From Caballeronia sp. M1242 (GTDB lineage Bacteria; Pseudomonadota; Gammaproteobacteria; Burkholderiales; Burkholderiaceae): a stretch of DNA of 64,000 nucleotides. A program made the translations under genes and the position numbers. The notes beneath the pieces are model-generated. The model saw nothing but the letters and a program-made list of their open reading frames with translations. It searched no databases and was not told where the DNA came from. The stretch covers positions 310,001-374,000 of the forward strand of contig NZ_CP071132.1 of assembly GCF_017220215.1 (NCBI RefSeq), written 5' to 3'. This document shows positions 34,998 through 44,209 of the stretch, piece by piece. Position 1 is the stretch's first letter. Each line of letters opens with the position of its first letter.

Positions 34998-35023
34998 GAT
35001 GGCGGCGTGCCCGCGCCGCCATC
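34998..35023. terminator. Hairpin between convergent genes
   Basis: A perfect 10-bp stem GATGGCGGCG / CGCCGCCATC with a six-base loop, between the DUF1330 stop and the trehalase stop. On the minus strand a short T-run (tgtttta) follows later. It may serve both strands. Confidence 0.55.
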
Positions 35024-35037
35024 GCTCGCTCAAGCCT

Positions 35038-36678
35038 TCATTGACCCGGCGCGTAGAGATCGAGCAGACGCAAGGTCACGCCATTGGTCCATCCGAAGCC
35101 GTCCTGTAGCGGATACTCTCCGCCCCCGCCACCGCCTGTCCCCGCCCCTTCCACGACATACTTCTCGACGAGCTTCTGCTGCGTCGCATAGACATGGTTC
35201 ACGTCGGAAAGAAAGCGCGTGCCGATCTGCTGCGCGAGATCGCCGCGGCCATAGCGCCGCAAGCTCTCGACCGCTATCCACTGCAGCGGCGCCCAGCCGT
35301 TCGGGGCATCCCATTGCTGTGCGGTATTGAAGGTCGTCGTCGTCAGGCCGCCCGGCTTCAGCAATAACGTTTCCACCGTGCGCGCCGTGGCGTGCGCGCG
35401 CTCGGGCCAGGCCGCCCCTGCGAACAACGGATAAAGCATCGCCGCCGAGGGGTTGTTGCGCGGCTGACAGAGCTGCCAGTCGTAGTCGCCGTAGTAGCCG
35501 TTGTTATTCCACAGATACCGGTTGATGCCGATGGCACGCTTCGCCGCCTTGCCGACGAACTCCGCGACACAACCGAAGTCGCGCGCCTCGCCGCAACCGC
35601 GCGCGATGGTCGTCTCCAGATGAAACATCAGGCTGTTCAGATCCACCGGAATGATGGACGTCGTGCGGATGGTGGCAAGCGTCTGGTTATCGCCGAACCA
35701 TCGCGAACTGAAATCCCAGCCGCTTTCCGCTGCCGCGCGCAGATCGCGATACACCTCGTTCGCGGGACGGTTCGTCACGAGCCGGGCAGTCTGAACGTCT
35801 TCCAGATACGACTCGTCGCGCGGCGTATCGCGTTCGTCCCAATAGCGGTTGAGCACCGTGCGATCGGGCAGCATCACGACATTGCGCACGGCCTCGCCGG
35901 GTTGCAGCGAATGCGCGCCCTTCATCCAGTAGTGATATTCCCGGCGCAGTTGCGGCAGATACTTCTGGTACACGCGTCCGCCTTCCTTGTGCGCGGCAAG
36001 CTCCACCATATACGAGAAGAACGGCGGCTGCGAACGGCTGACATAGTACGTGCGATTGCCGTTGGGGATATGGCCGATGGTATCGATCAGATACGCGAAG
36101 TTGTCGAGCATGTTATCGACGAGATCTTCGCGGCCCGCTTCCTGAAGGCCCAGCATCGTGAAATAGGTGTCCCAGTAGTAGCCTTCGCGAAAGCGTCCGC
36201 CCGGCACGACGTAGGGCTTCGGCATCGGAATCAGCGTGCTGTATGGCGGCACGGTCGCTGAGTTGCGCGTGAGTTGCGGCCAGAGCCAGTCGATATGCTC
36301 GCGCAAGGTCTGGTTAGGCGGCGGCGTGATGACCTGATCGGTCGGCGGCGTGAAGTACTGCGCGACGAATGCGGAAAGACTGAAGCCGGGAACCATACGC
36401 TGCTGCGCGTAGAGCTGATTGATCTGCGCCGGGTCGATCTTGGGCGTCGCATCGACGAACGTCTTCTGGTCCGGATAAATCTTCTGCGTTTGCACTGCGA
36501 TAAAGAGTTCGCCATAGAGTTCGCTAGGCGGTGGCGGCACGACATAGCTGCTCTGGGCATCGGCATAAGCGACGCTCGCCGCGCCGAGCAAGGCCCATGC
36601 GCCGAACAGGCGGCGCGCGTTCAACGAATGGTGCTGCGACGCGTCAAGCGTCGTGCGATATCGCGACAGTACGATCAT
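35038..36678 (-). CDS. treA: Periplasmic alpha,alpha-trehalase (GH37)
   Basis: A 546-residue enzyme from the ATG at 36678, chosen for its aaggag box. Signal peptide with NARRLFGAWALLGAASVAYA. Both GH37 signatures are present: PGGRFREGYYWDTY and QWDAPNGWAP. The catalytic Asp lies in SGWDFSSRW and the catalytic Glu in KLVEKY; a GGGGGGEYPLQDGFGWTNG stretch follows as in E. coli TreA. It splits trehalose to two glucose in the periplasm. The aldose epimerase gene lies 137 bp upstream on the same strand. Confidence 0.95.
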   Translation of the reverse strand: MIVLSRYRTTLDASQHHSLNARRLFGAWALLGAASVAYADAQSSYVVPPPPSELYGELFIAVQTQKIYPDQKTFVDATPKIDPAQINQLYAQQRMVPGFSLSAFVAQYFTPPTDQVITPPPNQTLREHIDWLWPQLTRNSATVPPYSTLIPMPKPYVVPGGRFREGYYWDTYFTMLGLQEAGREDLVDNMLDNFAYLIDTIGHIPNGNRTYYVSRSQPPFFSYMVELAAHKEGGRVYQKYLPQLRREYHYWMKGAHSLQPGEAVRNVVMLPDRTVLNRYWDERDTPRDESYLEDVQTARLVTNRPANEVYRDLRAAAESGWDFSSRWFGDNQTLATIRTTSIIPVDLNSLMFHLETTIARGCGEARDFGCVAEFVGKAAKRAIGINRYLWNNNGYYGDYDWQLCQPRNNPSAAMLYPLFAGAAWPERAHATARTVETLLLKPGGLTTTTFNTAQQWDAPNGWAPLQWIAVESLRRYGRGDLAQQIGTRFLSDVNHVYATQQKLVEKYVVEGAGTGGGGGGEYPLQDGFGWTNGVTLRLLDLYAPGQ

Positions 36679-36815
36679 GCTCACTCCTTCGAAGGGTGAT
36701 GAACGGACTGGTCTCGCTCGTGCCGCTTGTTTTAATCAGAAGCTGCAGCAGGGCGAAGCATCGCATGCACGGCACTGTCGTGGCAACCGGCGGCGCGGTC
36801 GAAGTAGAAGCGCGT

Positions 36816-37958
36816 CTAGCGCACGCCGAATTTCCACACGGTCACTTCGTGATACTCGTCGCCGGGCCTGAGTTCGGTCGACGGGAACGACGGATGATTG
36901 GGCGAATCGGGAAAGTGCTCGGCCTCGAGCGCGAACGCGTCCGTCTGACGATACGCATTGCCCGATACCCCGACCGCGCTGCCGTCCAGCCCATTGGCGG
37001 TGTAGAACTGCAAGCCCGGCTGCGTCGTATAGAGATCGAGCACGCGCCCGCTCACCGGGTCATACGCGCGCGCAGCGAACGACGGCTCGCCGTCATGCGG
37101 GCTGCTCTTGTTCAGCTTGAAGTTGTTGTCGTAGCCGCGTGCGTAGTGCAATTGCGGGAAAGCCGAACGCAAACGCGCGCCGATCGGCGTCAACGCGCGC
37201 AGATCGAGCGGCGTGCCTTCCACCGGTGCCACTTCGCCCGTTGGAATCGAATCCGCGCGCGTCGGCGTATAGCTCGCCGCCGCGATCATGATGAGTTGAT
37301 TCTCGACGCTGCCGCTGCCCTCGCCCGCCAGATTGAAATAGCTATGGTTCGTGAGATTCACGACCGTCGGCTTATCCGTTTTGGCGCGATAGTCGATACG
37401 CACTTCGTTGTCGTCGGTGAGCGTGTAGGTCACGTCGACCGTCAGCGTGCCGGGAAAACCGTTCTCGTTATCCGGGCTCACGTAGCGCAGTTGCACGCCC
37501 GCGCCGCTTGCGTTCTGGAACGTGCGCACGACCGTCCAGACCTTCTCATCGAAGCTATGCGGACCGCCGTGCAGCGTGTTCGGCGGATCGTTGATCGGCA
37601 ACTGATACGTGTGTCCGTCGAGCGTGAAGCGCCCTTGCGCGATGCGGTTCGCATAGCGGCCAATCAGACTGCCGAAGTGGATGTTGCCGTTGTATCGCTC
37701 ATAGTCGGCAAGCGATGCGAAGCCGAGCACGATGTCCGCGCGCCGCCCGCGTCGGTCCGGAACGTCGATTCGCGTCACGATGCCGCCATAGGTGATGCAA
37801 CTCATCGACACGCCGCGCGCATTCGACAGCGTGTATTGCACGACCTGCTGACCTTGCTGCGTCGCGCCATACGGCGAAGATGTGATGGTCGCCGCGTTCG
37901 ATATCAACGGCACCGCAGCGGCGCAGAGCGCGGCAACGCTTCGGGAAATCTGTTTCAT
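36816..37958 (-). CDS. Aldose 1-epimerase with signal peptide (GalM-like)
   Basis: The ATG at 37958 gives 380 residues and a signal peptide (MKQISRSVAALCAAAVPLIS then NA, cleavage after NAA or nearby). The open frame runs to 38153 but the extra part has no match. Mutarotase motifs: GLIGRYANRI-type FGSLIGRYANRIAQG, PNTLHGG, LTNHSYFNLAG (catalytic His) and ALEAEHFPDSPNHPSFPS (catalytic Glu). It interconverts sugar anomers. A secreted form next to periplasmic trehalase suggests joint processing of glucose released outside the cytoplasm. Confidence 0.9.
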   Translation of the reverse strand: MKQISRSVAALCAAAVPLISNAATITSSPYGATQQGQQVVQYTLSNARGVSMSCITYGGIVTRIDVPDRRGRRADIVLGFASLADYERYNGNIHFGSLIGRYANRIAQGRFTLDGHTYQLPINDPPNTLHGGPHSFDEKVWTVVRTFQNASGAGVQLRYVSPDNENGFPGTLTVDVTYTLTDDNEVRIDYRAKTDKPTVVNLTNHSYFNLAGEGSGSVENQLIMIAAASYTPTRADSIPTGEVAPVEGTPLDLRALTPIGARLRSAFPQLHYARGYDNNFKLNKSSPHDGEPSFAARAYDPVSGRVLDLYTTQPGLQFYTANGLDGSAVGVSGNAYRQTDAFALEAEHFPDSPNHPSFPSTELRPGDEYHEVTVWKFGVR

Positions 37959-38097
37959 TGGAATGGATGTCGGGATGGAAGGCAAATGTCCGACGAAGCA
38001 TCGGTCATACCCGCATGAATCGTCAAAACGATAGCGGGCACGTTCGATGCAACCCGTCGGGGATGCACTCACCATTTGAAGCCGAGGAAAACGCACC

Positions 38098-38271
38098 ATG
38101 ACACAAGAGACCGAACGTTCGACTCCGCCGAAACAAACGCCCAACGACGCCACCGCGGCGGACCGCCGTCTGAGCGACGAGCAGAAGCAGAACCTGACGA
38201 ACGAGCCCGCGCCGCCGACAGGCGCGGGGAAGCCGTTGCCCGAACCGAACGACGTCGGCGAGGATGGCTAA
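38098..38271 (+). CDS. Small hydrophilic protein, 57 aa
   Basis: ATG at 38098 with a gagga box 10 bases before. The product is strongly hydrophilic and Pro/Asp/Glu/Thr rich (starts MTQETERSTPPKQTPNDATA, ends PEPNDVGEDG), without cysteine, membrane segment or signal peptide; likely disordered. It is divergent from the epimerase gene and precedes the hybrid kinase. Similar small proteins are common near stress genes in Burkholderiaceae. Confidence 0.7.
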   Translation: MTQETERSTPPKQTPNDATAADRRLSDEQKQNLTNEPAPPTGAGKPLPEPNDVGEDG

Positions 38272-38419
38272 GTAATTCGCAGCGCGCAGATGCAGCGCAG
38301 CGCTCTGCGCCTGCCCCAGCACATTGGCATTCGTACAATGTTGAAGGCAACGCCACCACCGACACTGCGCTGCGTCCGGCGATAAGACACGTCGCCGTTC
38401 AACCGAAGCAAGGACGCTC

Positions 38420-41056
38420 ATGCACGATCCTGCTCACTTCCTGCCGTCGTTCGTGTGGCGCGCGGCGCGCGACGGGACCATCCAGTATGCCAATCCGTGG
38501 GCGTCCCGCTATCTCGGCTTATCGTCCGATGATTTGGCCGGACGGCACTGGAAAGCCTTCATTCATCCGGATGACGAACGCACGGTTCTCGACGCGCTCA
38601 GGCAAATGCGCGACGGCGTGCTGCTTCGCAACGTCGACGTTCGTCTTCTGCGCGCGGACGGCGCGTTTCGCTGGCACACGCTGCACTTGCAGGCACGCCG
38701 CGACGAAGACGGCAAAATCGGCGATACAGTAGGCGTCGCGATCGACATTCACGAGTGCCGTCACGCCTGGGAACTGTACGAGGCAAGCGAGCGACGTCTG
38801 CAGGCGGCCTTCGCGGGCGCGCGCATGGGCGCGTGGGAATGGGACATGAAGGAGCGCGTCGTGCGCATGACGGCGCAACTCGCCGACCTCTATGCGTTTC
38901 CGCCCGGCACCGATTCGGTGATGCTCTCGGAGATATGGGACCGCGTTGCGCCCGATTATCGCGAGCCGTTTCAACGCAAGCTCGCCGATGCGTTGCGTTA
39001 TGGCGGCCCGTTCGAATTCGACTTCATGCTGGACTGCCATCGCAATGGCGACCCTGCCTCGCGACGCTGGCTGCGCATGCGCGGCAATCCGGAGTTCGAC
39101 GCGCAAGGCGTGCTGACGCGCGTGCACGGCGTGAGCTTCGATATCAGTCAGCAACGCGCCGACATGGAGCGTCTGAGCCTCAGCGAGCGCCGTTATCGCG
39201 CGCTGGTGGAATCGACCGGGGCGCTGGTATGGTCCGCCGATGCGAACGGCGAAATCCGGCCTTCGGGCGGCGAATGGGAGATGTTCACCGGCGAGCGGCG
39301 CGACCGGCTGTCGCGTTGGGGCTGGCTCGATTTCATTCATCCGGACGACCGCGAGCGCACGCATCACGCATGGCTGGAAGCGTTGCACCAGGGCGGCCCG
39401 CGCACGCTCACCTTCCGCATGTATCGCCGCGATGGTTCTTATCGCATGGTGCAGGCGCACGCCGCCCCGCTGTACGACGAGCACGGCAAGTTGCAGGAAT
39501 GGTTCGGCACGACAACGGATGTCACGGCGCAATACGAAGCGCAAGCGGCAATCGAAGCGCGCAGCCTGCGCCTCACGGTTGCGATGCAAGCGGCGAAGAT
39601 TCACATCGTCTCGCTGGAACTGGCGAACTGGACCATGCTGTTCGAAACGAGCGTCGAGCATCGGCCGGATCAGGCCGAGACGCTCACCTACGAAGCGGCG
39701 CTCGCACGCATTCATCCCGATGATGCCCCCGCTCTCGACCGCTATGTCCGACGCCTCGCTTCCGGCGACGATCCTCACGAGCAATTCGAGTTTCGCGTGC
39801 AGAACATGCACGGCGAACAGTGGATGCAGGGCAGCGCACTGCTTCAGCGCAGCAAGGACGGCAAGCCGCTGCGGATCATCGGCAGCCTGATCGACATCAC
39901 CGACCGCAAGCAGATGGAGCTGGTCCTGCGTGAATCGGGCCGCCGCAAGGACGAATTTCTCGCCATGCTCGCGCATGAGCTGCGCAATCCGCTCGCGCCG
40001 CTGCGCACCGCCATCGCGCTGTTGCAAAAGGACGAGGACCTGTCCCCGCAGACCAACGACCTCGTCGAACTCATGAACAGGCAAGTCGAGCACATGACGC
40101 GCATCGTCGATGATCTGCTCGAAGTGTCGCGCATCACGCAGGGCCGCATCGCGTTGCAGCGCGAGCCGGTGCTGGTCGGGACCGCCGTTTATCATGCGGT
40201 GGAAGCGATCGCGAACATGGTCGAATCGCGCGGGCAGCACATACAGGTCGATGTCCCCGATGCAACCACATGGGTGTGCGGCGACGTCACGCGGCTTTCG
40301 CAGATACTCGTCAATGTGCTCAACAACGCGAGCAAGTACACGCCGGAAGGCGGCGATATCTCGGTGAGCGTGGACGCCGATCAGGACTGGGTTTCCATCG
40401 TAATCGCCGATACAGGCACCGGAATTTCGGGCGACCTGTTGCCGAAGGTATTCGAGCTCTTCTCGCAAGGCGAACGCACACTGGACCGCTCCAATGGCGG
40501 CCTCGGAATCGGGCTGTCGCTCGTCAAGAAGCTCGTCGAGATGCATAACGGGACCATCACGGTTCAAAGCCCCGGACCGGGGCTCGGCACCACCGTCAAC
40601 GTGCGCTTGCCGCGTCTGCATCATCACGAGCGTCACTCAGCGCTCGCGCTCTCCGAAAGCAGTGCGCTGGAAACGCATGCCGCGCTGCGCATTCTTGTCG
40701 TGGACGATAACCGCGATGCCGCCGATTCTCTCGCGATGCTATGCGAATCCGAAGGACACGTTGCGCGCGTGGCGTATTCATCGGGAGAGGCGCTGTCCGC
40801 CACGCCGTTTCAGGCGGACGTGGCGTTGCTCGACATCGGCTTGCCCGATATCGACGGCTACGAACTCGCGCGACGCCTGCGGCGCAAAGGCGAGAGCGCG
40901 CCGCTTCTGATCGCCATCACGGGCTATGGACAGACCGACGACCGCTTGCGCGCGCAATCGGCGGGCTTCGACTATCACTTCGTGAAGCCGGTCAACGTGG
41001 AAAGCCTCCTCAAGCTGCTGTCGTCGCTCACCGTGACTCGACGCCCGGAACGCTGA
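38420..41056 (+). CDS. Multi-PAS hybrid sensor histidine kinase/response regulator
   Basis: An 878-residue cytoplasmic hybrid kinase with no membrane segment. Four PAS/PAC units lie at about 8-120, 125-245, 255-375 and 380-500. HisKA follows with FLAMLAHELRNPLAPL (His near 519), then HATPase (about 620-735) with NVLNNASKYTPEGG, DTGTGISG and GGLGIGLSLVKKL, and a C-terminal receiver (about 757-870) with LVVDDN, phospho-Asp near 805 in LLDIGLPD, and VKPV. No output domain; a partner phosphotransfer protein or regulator is not adjacent. PAS sensing of light, redox or a ligand cannot be told. Confidence 0.92.
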   Translation: MHDPAHFLPSFVWRAARDGTIQYANPWASRYLGLSSDDLAGRHWKAFIHPDDERTVLDALRQMRDGVLLRNVDVRLLRADGAFRWHTLHLQARRDEDGKIGDTVGVAIDIHECRHAWELYEASERRLQAAFAGARMGAWEWDMKERVVRMTAQLADLYAFPPGTDSVMLSEIWDRVAPDYREPFQRKLADALRYGGPFEFDFMLDCHRNGDPASRRWLRMRGNPEFDAQGVLTRVHGVSFDISQQRADMERLSLSERRYRALVESTGALVWSADANGEIRPSGGEWEMFTGERRDRLSRWGWLDFIHPDDRERTHHAWLEALHQGGPRTLTFRMYRRDGSYRMVQAHAAPLYDEHGKLQEWFGTTTDVTAQYEAQAAIEARSLRLTVAMQAAKIHIVSLELANWTMLFETSVEHRPDQAETLTYEAALARIHPDDAPALDRYVRRLASGDDPHEQFEFRVQNMHGEQWMQGSALLQRSKDGKPLRIIGSLIDITDRKQMELVLRESGRRKDEFLAMLAHELRNPLAPLRTAIALLQKDEDLSPQTNDLVELMNRQVEHMTRIVDDLLEVSRITQGRIALQREPVLVGTAVYHAVEAIANMVESRGQHIQVDVPDATTWVCGDVTRLSQILVNVLNNASKYTPEGGDISVSVDADQDWVSIVIADTGTGISGDLLPKVFELFSQGERTLDRSNGGLGIGLSLVKKLVEMHNGTITVQSPGPGLGTTVNVRLPRLHHHERHSALALSESSALETHAALRILVVDDNRDAADSLAMLCESEGHVARVAYSSGEALSATPFQADVALLDIGLPDIDGYELARRLRRKGESAPLLIAITGYGQTDDRLRAQSAGFDYHFVKPVNVESLLKLLSSLTVTRRPER

Positions 41057-41096
41057 TTGCTTGCTAGCACGGCATCGCAACCAGAAGGAGGCACGC

Positions 41097-41309
41097 ATGG
41101 CCGAGCAACACAAACCCGGTGAGAAAGTACAGACCTCGGGAATCTATCGCGTCGTGAAAGTAGGCGACGGCGGCTCCGCATTCGAGGTGACGTGCGTGGA
41201 AGGCGAGCACTTCCCGCCGACGAGAAGCGGCAAGGGCGCGCATTATGAACTCGTCCACGCCGCGACGCACTCGCACAAGCACGGCGAGCTCGGCAGCGCA
41301 GACAAGTGA
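41097..41309 (+). CDS. YjzC-like small protein
   Basis: A 70-residue protein from an ATG with aaggagg six bases before. KVQTSGIYRVVKVGDGGSAF and EVTCVEGEHFPPTRSGKGAH fit the YjzC-like family, a small beta-rich fold of unknown function. Ends in a His-rich tail. It lies 40 bp after the hybrid kinase. Confidence 0.78.
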   Translation: MAEQHKPGEKVQTSGIYRVVKVGDGGSAFEVTCVEGEHFPPTRSGKGAHYELVHAATHSHKHGELGSADK

Positions 41310-41371
41310 CGCTTTAGACGCTATGAAAACGGCGCGCGAGCGTCGTTTCTCACTCTTGCGAGGACAACGCG

Positions 41372-41629
41372 ATGAACCCTGAACCCTCCGATCCGGTCGA
41401 GCGCGCGGACAAGCGCCGCGAGGCCATCGGCGAAGGCGAAGTCAAAGAAAAGCCGGACGGCACGATCGAACAGCGCGGACATGGCAGCATGGACCCGACG
41501 CTCGTTCCGAAAGGCAAGGACCATCCCGAACAGGGGCCTTATACGCCGGAGAACGATCATATCGACCCCGATGTCGATCCCGCTGCGAGCAGCGATCATC
41601 CGCGCAGCAAGCCGGATTCAGAAGCGTAA
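41372..41629 (+). CDS. Small acidic hydrophilic protein
   Basis: An 85-residue protein rich in Asp, Glu, Pro and Lys (VERADKRREAIGEGEVKEKP; HPEQGPYTPENDHIDPDVDP). No cysteine or hydrophobic stretch; probably disordered. A gagga box lies before the ATG. Unknown function. Confidence 0.7.
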   Translation: MNPEPSDPVERADKRREAIGEGEVKEKPDGTIEQRGHGSMDPTLVPKGKDHPEQGPYTPENDHIDPDVDPAASSDHPRSKPDSEA

Positions 41630-41686
41630 GCAGCGGCGCGGGCGCATGCAGCATAATGTGCGCTCGCCCATTTGCCCGACCGCATC

Positions 41687-42151
41687 ATGCAGATTCTCGT
41701 CGATGCCGACGCTTGTCCCGCTGTCGTGAAAGACATGCTGTTTCGCGCGGGGCCGCGCGCAGCGATCAATGTGACGCTGGTGGCCAACCAGTTCCTTCGC
41801 ACCCCGCCCTCGCCGTTTATCAAAGCCGTTCAGGTGCCTTCAGGTTTCGATGTCGCGGACGCGCGCATCGTCGAGATGGCCGCAGCCGGCGATCTCGTGA
41901 TTACCGCCGATATACCGCTCGCAGCAGCGGTGCTCGCCAAAGGCGCACATGCCCTCGACCCGCGCGGCGAATGGTTCAGTCCGGACAATATCGAAGAACG
42001 CCTGACCATGCGCTCGGTGATGGACCAGTTGCGCAGCACGGGCGTCGCGACAGGCGGACCCTCGCCTTATAGCCCGCGCGATGGCAAACATTTCGCCGCT
42101 CAACTGGACAAATTTCTCGCGCGTCAGCGCGCCGTCAAACCGACGCAGTGA
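41687..42151 (+). CDS. YaiI/YqxD family (DUF188) protein
   Basis: A 154-residue protein with the family start MQILVDADACPAVVKDML, VPSGFDVADARIVEMAAAGD and ITADIPLAAAVLAKGAHAL; the Asp residues resemble a PIN-like nuclease active site. Length normal. Function unproven. The ATG at 41687 is chosen by family; no clear ribosome site. Confidence 0.9.
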   Translation: MQILVDADACPAVVKDMLFRAGPRAAINVTLVANQFLRTPPSPFIKAVQVPSGFDVADARIVEMAAAGDLVITADIPLAAAVLAKGAHALDPRGEWFSPDNIEERLTMRSVMDQLRSTGVATGGPSPYSPRDGKHFAAQLDKFLARQRAVKPTQ

Positions 42152-42154
42152 TAT

Positions 42155-42466
42155 TCAAGCGCGCGGACCTTCGTCTGTGCGGTCGGTCGTGCGGCGCTTG
42201 TCGGTTCCGTTATTGTTGAAATGATCGGGATACTCGGTGCCGACGAGCGCATCGTAACGGTCCGGTTGCGTCTTCACGATAGCTTGCAGCATCTTGATGA
42301 ACGCATTGCCGTCCGGAAGGTTGTCGACGATCACGCGCGCCGTTCTGAGCGAGATGGATTCAGTCAGCGGCGGCGCTGTTCCGTCGTCGAGCTTGAAACG
42401 AAACCGGTGAATCTCGGCCGACGAAGCTTGCGGCGGCACTTCGTGCGAGACGATCGTTGCTTTCAT
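42155..42466 (-). CDS. Hypothetical protein, 103 aa
   Basis: Starts at an ATG with aaggaaag upstream. Soluble, with a mixed beta/alpha pattern (AEIHRFRFKLDDGTAPPLTE; ARVIVDNLPDGNAFIKMLQA) and a charged C-terminal tail. No family recognised. Converges with the YaiI gene 3 bp away and is divergent from the next small gene. Confidence 0.65.
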   Translation of the reverse strand: MKATIVSHEVPPQASSAEIHRFRFKLDDGTAPPLTESISLRTARVIVDNLPDGNAFIKMLQAIVKTQPDRYDALVGTEYPDHFNNNGTDKRRTTDRTDEGPRA

Positions 42467-42576
42467 ATTCTTGGTCTGTCTTTCCTTAGCGTGAGATATT
42501 TAGCAAGAAGCAAACCACGTTGCGACGGCACGTGATCTGCTGAGTTGCCATTCAAGTCAATCAGCACGGAGGACAC

Positions 42577-42843
42577 ATGACGAGCGAGAGTTTTTCCTTC
42601 AAAGGCTACGACGTTACGGTGACCATTCAGCAGAACGATACGGGCGACTGGGTGCCGCAGATCGCAGCCCTGCGCGACGGGGCGCCTGCCGACCTGCCGG
42701 ATGTCGAACCGACCGGCCCGAGCTGGGCGACGCGCGCGGAAGCCTTGCGCGCGGGCGTTGAGCGGGCTCATCGTCTGATCGAACGTTATGGCCTCGGCCA
42801 CGACGATCAACATACCGATGGCGGCACGAAGCGCGAATTCTAG
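42577..42843 (+). CDS. Small hypothetical protein, 88 aa
   Basis: A ggagg box precedes the ATG. Two-part protein: N-terminal beta-rich half (FSFKGYDVTVTIQQNDTGDW) and a helix with WATRAEALRAGVERAHRLIE, resembling small domains common in Burkholderia of unknown function. Soluble; no cysteine. Confidence 0.72.
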   Translation: MTSESFSFKGYDVTVTIQQNDTGDWVPQIAALRDGAPADLPDVEPTGPSWATRAEALRAGVERAHRLIERYGLGHDDQHTDGGTKREF

Positions 42844-42903
42844 ACGCTGGAACGCGGTATGCGTAATCGTCAGTCCCTAACCACGTTGCAAAGGAGTGAA
42901 GCA

Positions 42904-43032
42904 ATGCCATCGTCCAAGCTCGGAAATTCGAACCCGACCAATCCGCGTAACGACCAAGGGAAGGCGCAAGGCCAACAGCAGCAGAATCAGCAGAAGCAGC
43001 CGATGCATCAGGGCGGCCAACGCCAGCCGTGA
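42904..43032 (+). CDS. Very small Gln/Asn-rich protein, 42 aa
   Basis: ATG at 42904 with a strong aaggag box seven bases before. The product is Gln, Asn and Pro rich, with an almost pure Gln/Lys/Asn core, and has no hydrophobic residues to speak of. Likely disordered. Supported by ribosome site, spacing and lack of an alternative gene in the interval; no homolog known to me. Confidence 0.55.
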   Translation: MPSSKLGNSNPTNPRNDQGKAQGQQQQNQQKQPMHQGGQRQP

Positions 43033-43124
43033 TTGCGTCGAGTGGTGCAAAAGGTCCGCTCGCGCTGGCGTCGTAAAGCAGCGCGAGCGGATCGCATCTA
43101 TTGCGTTCGCAGGAGACATGACTC

Positions 43125-43448
43125 ATGAAAGCGCGGGCATTGATCGCGGCAATGGCTCTCTCTGTGTCGGGCACCGTGCTGGCTGCCGGGAGCGGCAGCG
43201 GAAGCCCGGGCGCCGGACCTTCGGTGAACACGTCGGCCGCAGGCCGCAGCGGCGCTGACCAGGGCCCCGCGTCCGCCATGCGGCCGCCCACGCCGGGTGG
43301 CGGCACCGGCGGCGCAGGCGACGGCATGCGATCGCCCGGACAAGGTTCCGCAGGCGGAATGCAGCCGATGCTGAGGAGCGGCAGCGGCAGCACGACCAAT
43401 CAGCCCGGCGCGCCATCCACGACGAACGGCGGCGCTCAAGGTCAATAG
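43125..43448 (+). CDS. Small secreted Gly/Pro/Ser-rich protein
   Basis: A 107-residue protein with a signal peptide (MKARALIAAMALSVSGTVLA, cleavage before AGSGSG). The mature chain is Gly/Ser/Pro low complexity without cysteine. An aggag box lies before the ATG. Resembles other small exported Burkholderia proteins of unknown role, such as the one at 26067. Confidence 0.72.
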   Translation: MKARALIAAMALSVSGTVLAAGSGSGSPGAGPSVNTSAAGRSGADQGPASAMRPPTPGGGTGGAGDGMRSPGQGSAGGMQPMLRSGSGSTTNQPGAPSTTNGGAQGQ

Positions 43449-43514
43449 ACCGCCCGCAAGTTTGCTGCGGCATACTTCGTCAACGAGCCCGCTCGAGGCT
43501 CCAACGGAGACGTC

Positions 43515-44096
43515 ATGCCCACCTTGCCCATCAGCCGTTTTCCCGTTCCGAACCCTGAAGCATGGCCCGACGACATACGCGAGCGCATACGCGAAGTGCA
43601 GGACAAGGCGGGCTTCGTTCCGAATGTATTTCTTGCGCTTGCGCACCGGCCCGACGAGTTCCGCGCATTCTTTGCCTACCATGACGCGTTGATGCTCAAG
43701 GAAGGCGGCCTCACCAAAGGCGAGCGCGAAATGATCGTGGTGGCCACGAGCGGCGTCAACGAATGCCTTTACTGCGTCGTCGCGCATGGCGCAATCTTGC
43801 GCATCTATGAAAAGAACGCGCTGCTGGCTGACCAGATCGCGGTGAATCATCGCAAGGCCGACATCACGCCGCGTCAAAAGGCGATGCTCGATTTCGCGCT
43901 GAAGGTCTGCCGCGAAGCCGGCGCCGTGGACGATGCCGATTTCGCCGCGCTTCATGCACACGGCTTCAGCGACGAAGACGTGTGGGACATCGCGGCCATC
44001 ACTGCGTTCTTCGGCTTGTCAAACCGCATGGCGAATGTCACGTCGATGCGGCCCAACGACGAGTTCTACCTCATGGGGCGCGTGCCGAAGGGTTAA
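43515..44096 (+). CDS. AhpD-like peroxidase-related protein (CMD family)
   Basis: A 193-residue carboxymuconolactone decarboxylase-fold protein. The redox motif ECLYCVVAHG (Cys84, Cys87, His91) is intact, and LTKGEREMIVVATSGVN is typical of the peroxidase-related group. Likely a thiol-dependent antioxidant in the cytoplasm. A cggag box precedes the ATG. Stand-alone by spacing. Confidence 0.88.
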   Translation: MPTLPISRFPVPNPEAWPDDIRERIREVQDKAGFVPNVFLALAHRPDEFRAFFAYHDALMLKEGGLTKGEREMIVVATSGVNECLYCVVAHGAILRIYEKNALLADQIAVNHRKADITPRQKAMLDFALKVCREAGAVDDADFAALHAHGFSDEDVWDIAAITAFFGLSNRMANVTSMRPNDEFYLMGRVPKG

Positions 44097-44209
44097 CCCG
44101 AGCCTGCGATACCTGAAAATTTCTCAGCATGAGTTGAACCGAACCGCGTTGATCGCTGCGTCGAACGCGACGAAACTGCCTCCACACCGAACAAACCATG
44201 GAGACAGCA

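Noticed and set aside
38519..40636. A 705-codon minus-strand frame opposite the hybrid kinase
   Set aside because: Antisense shadow with no recognisable motif; all kinase domains lie on the plus strand.
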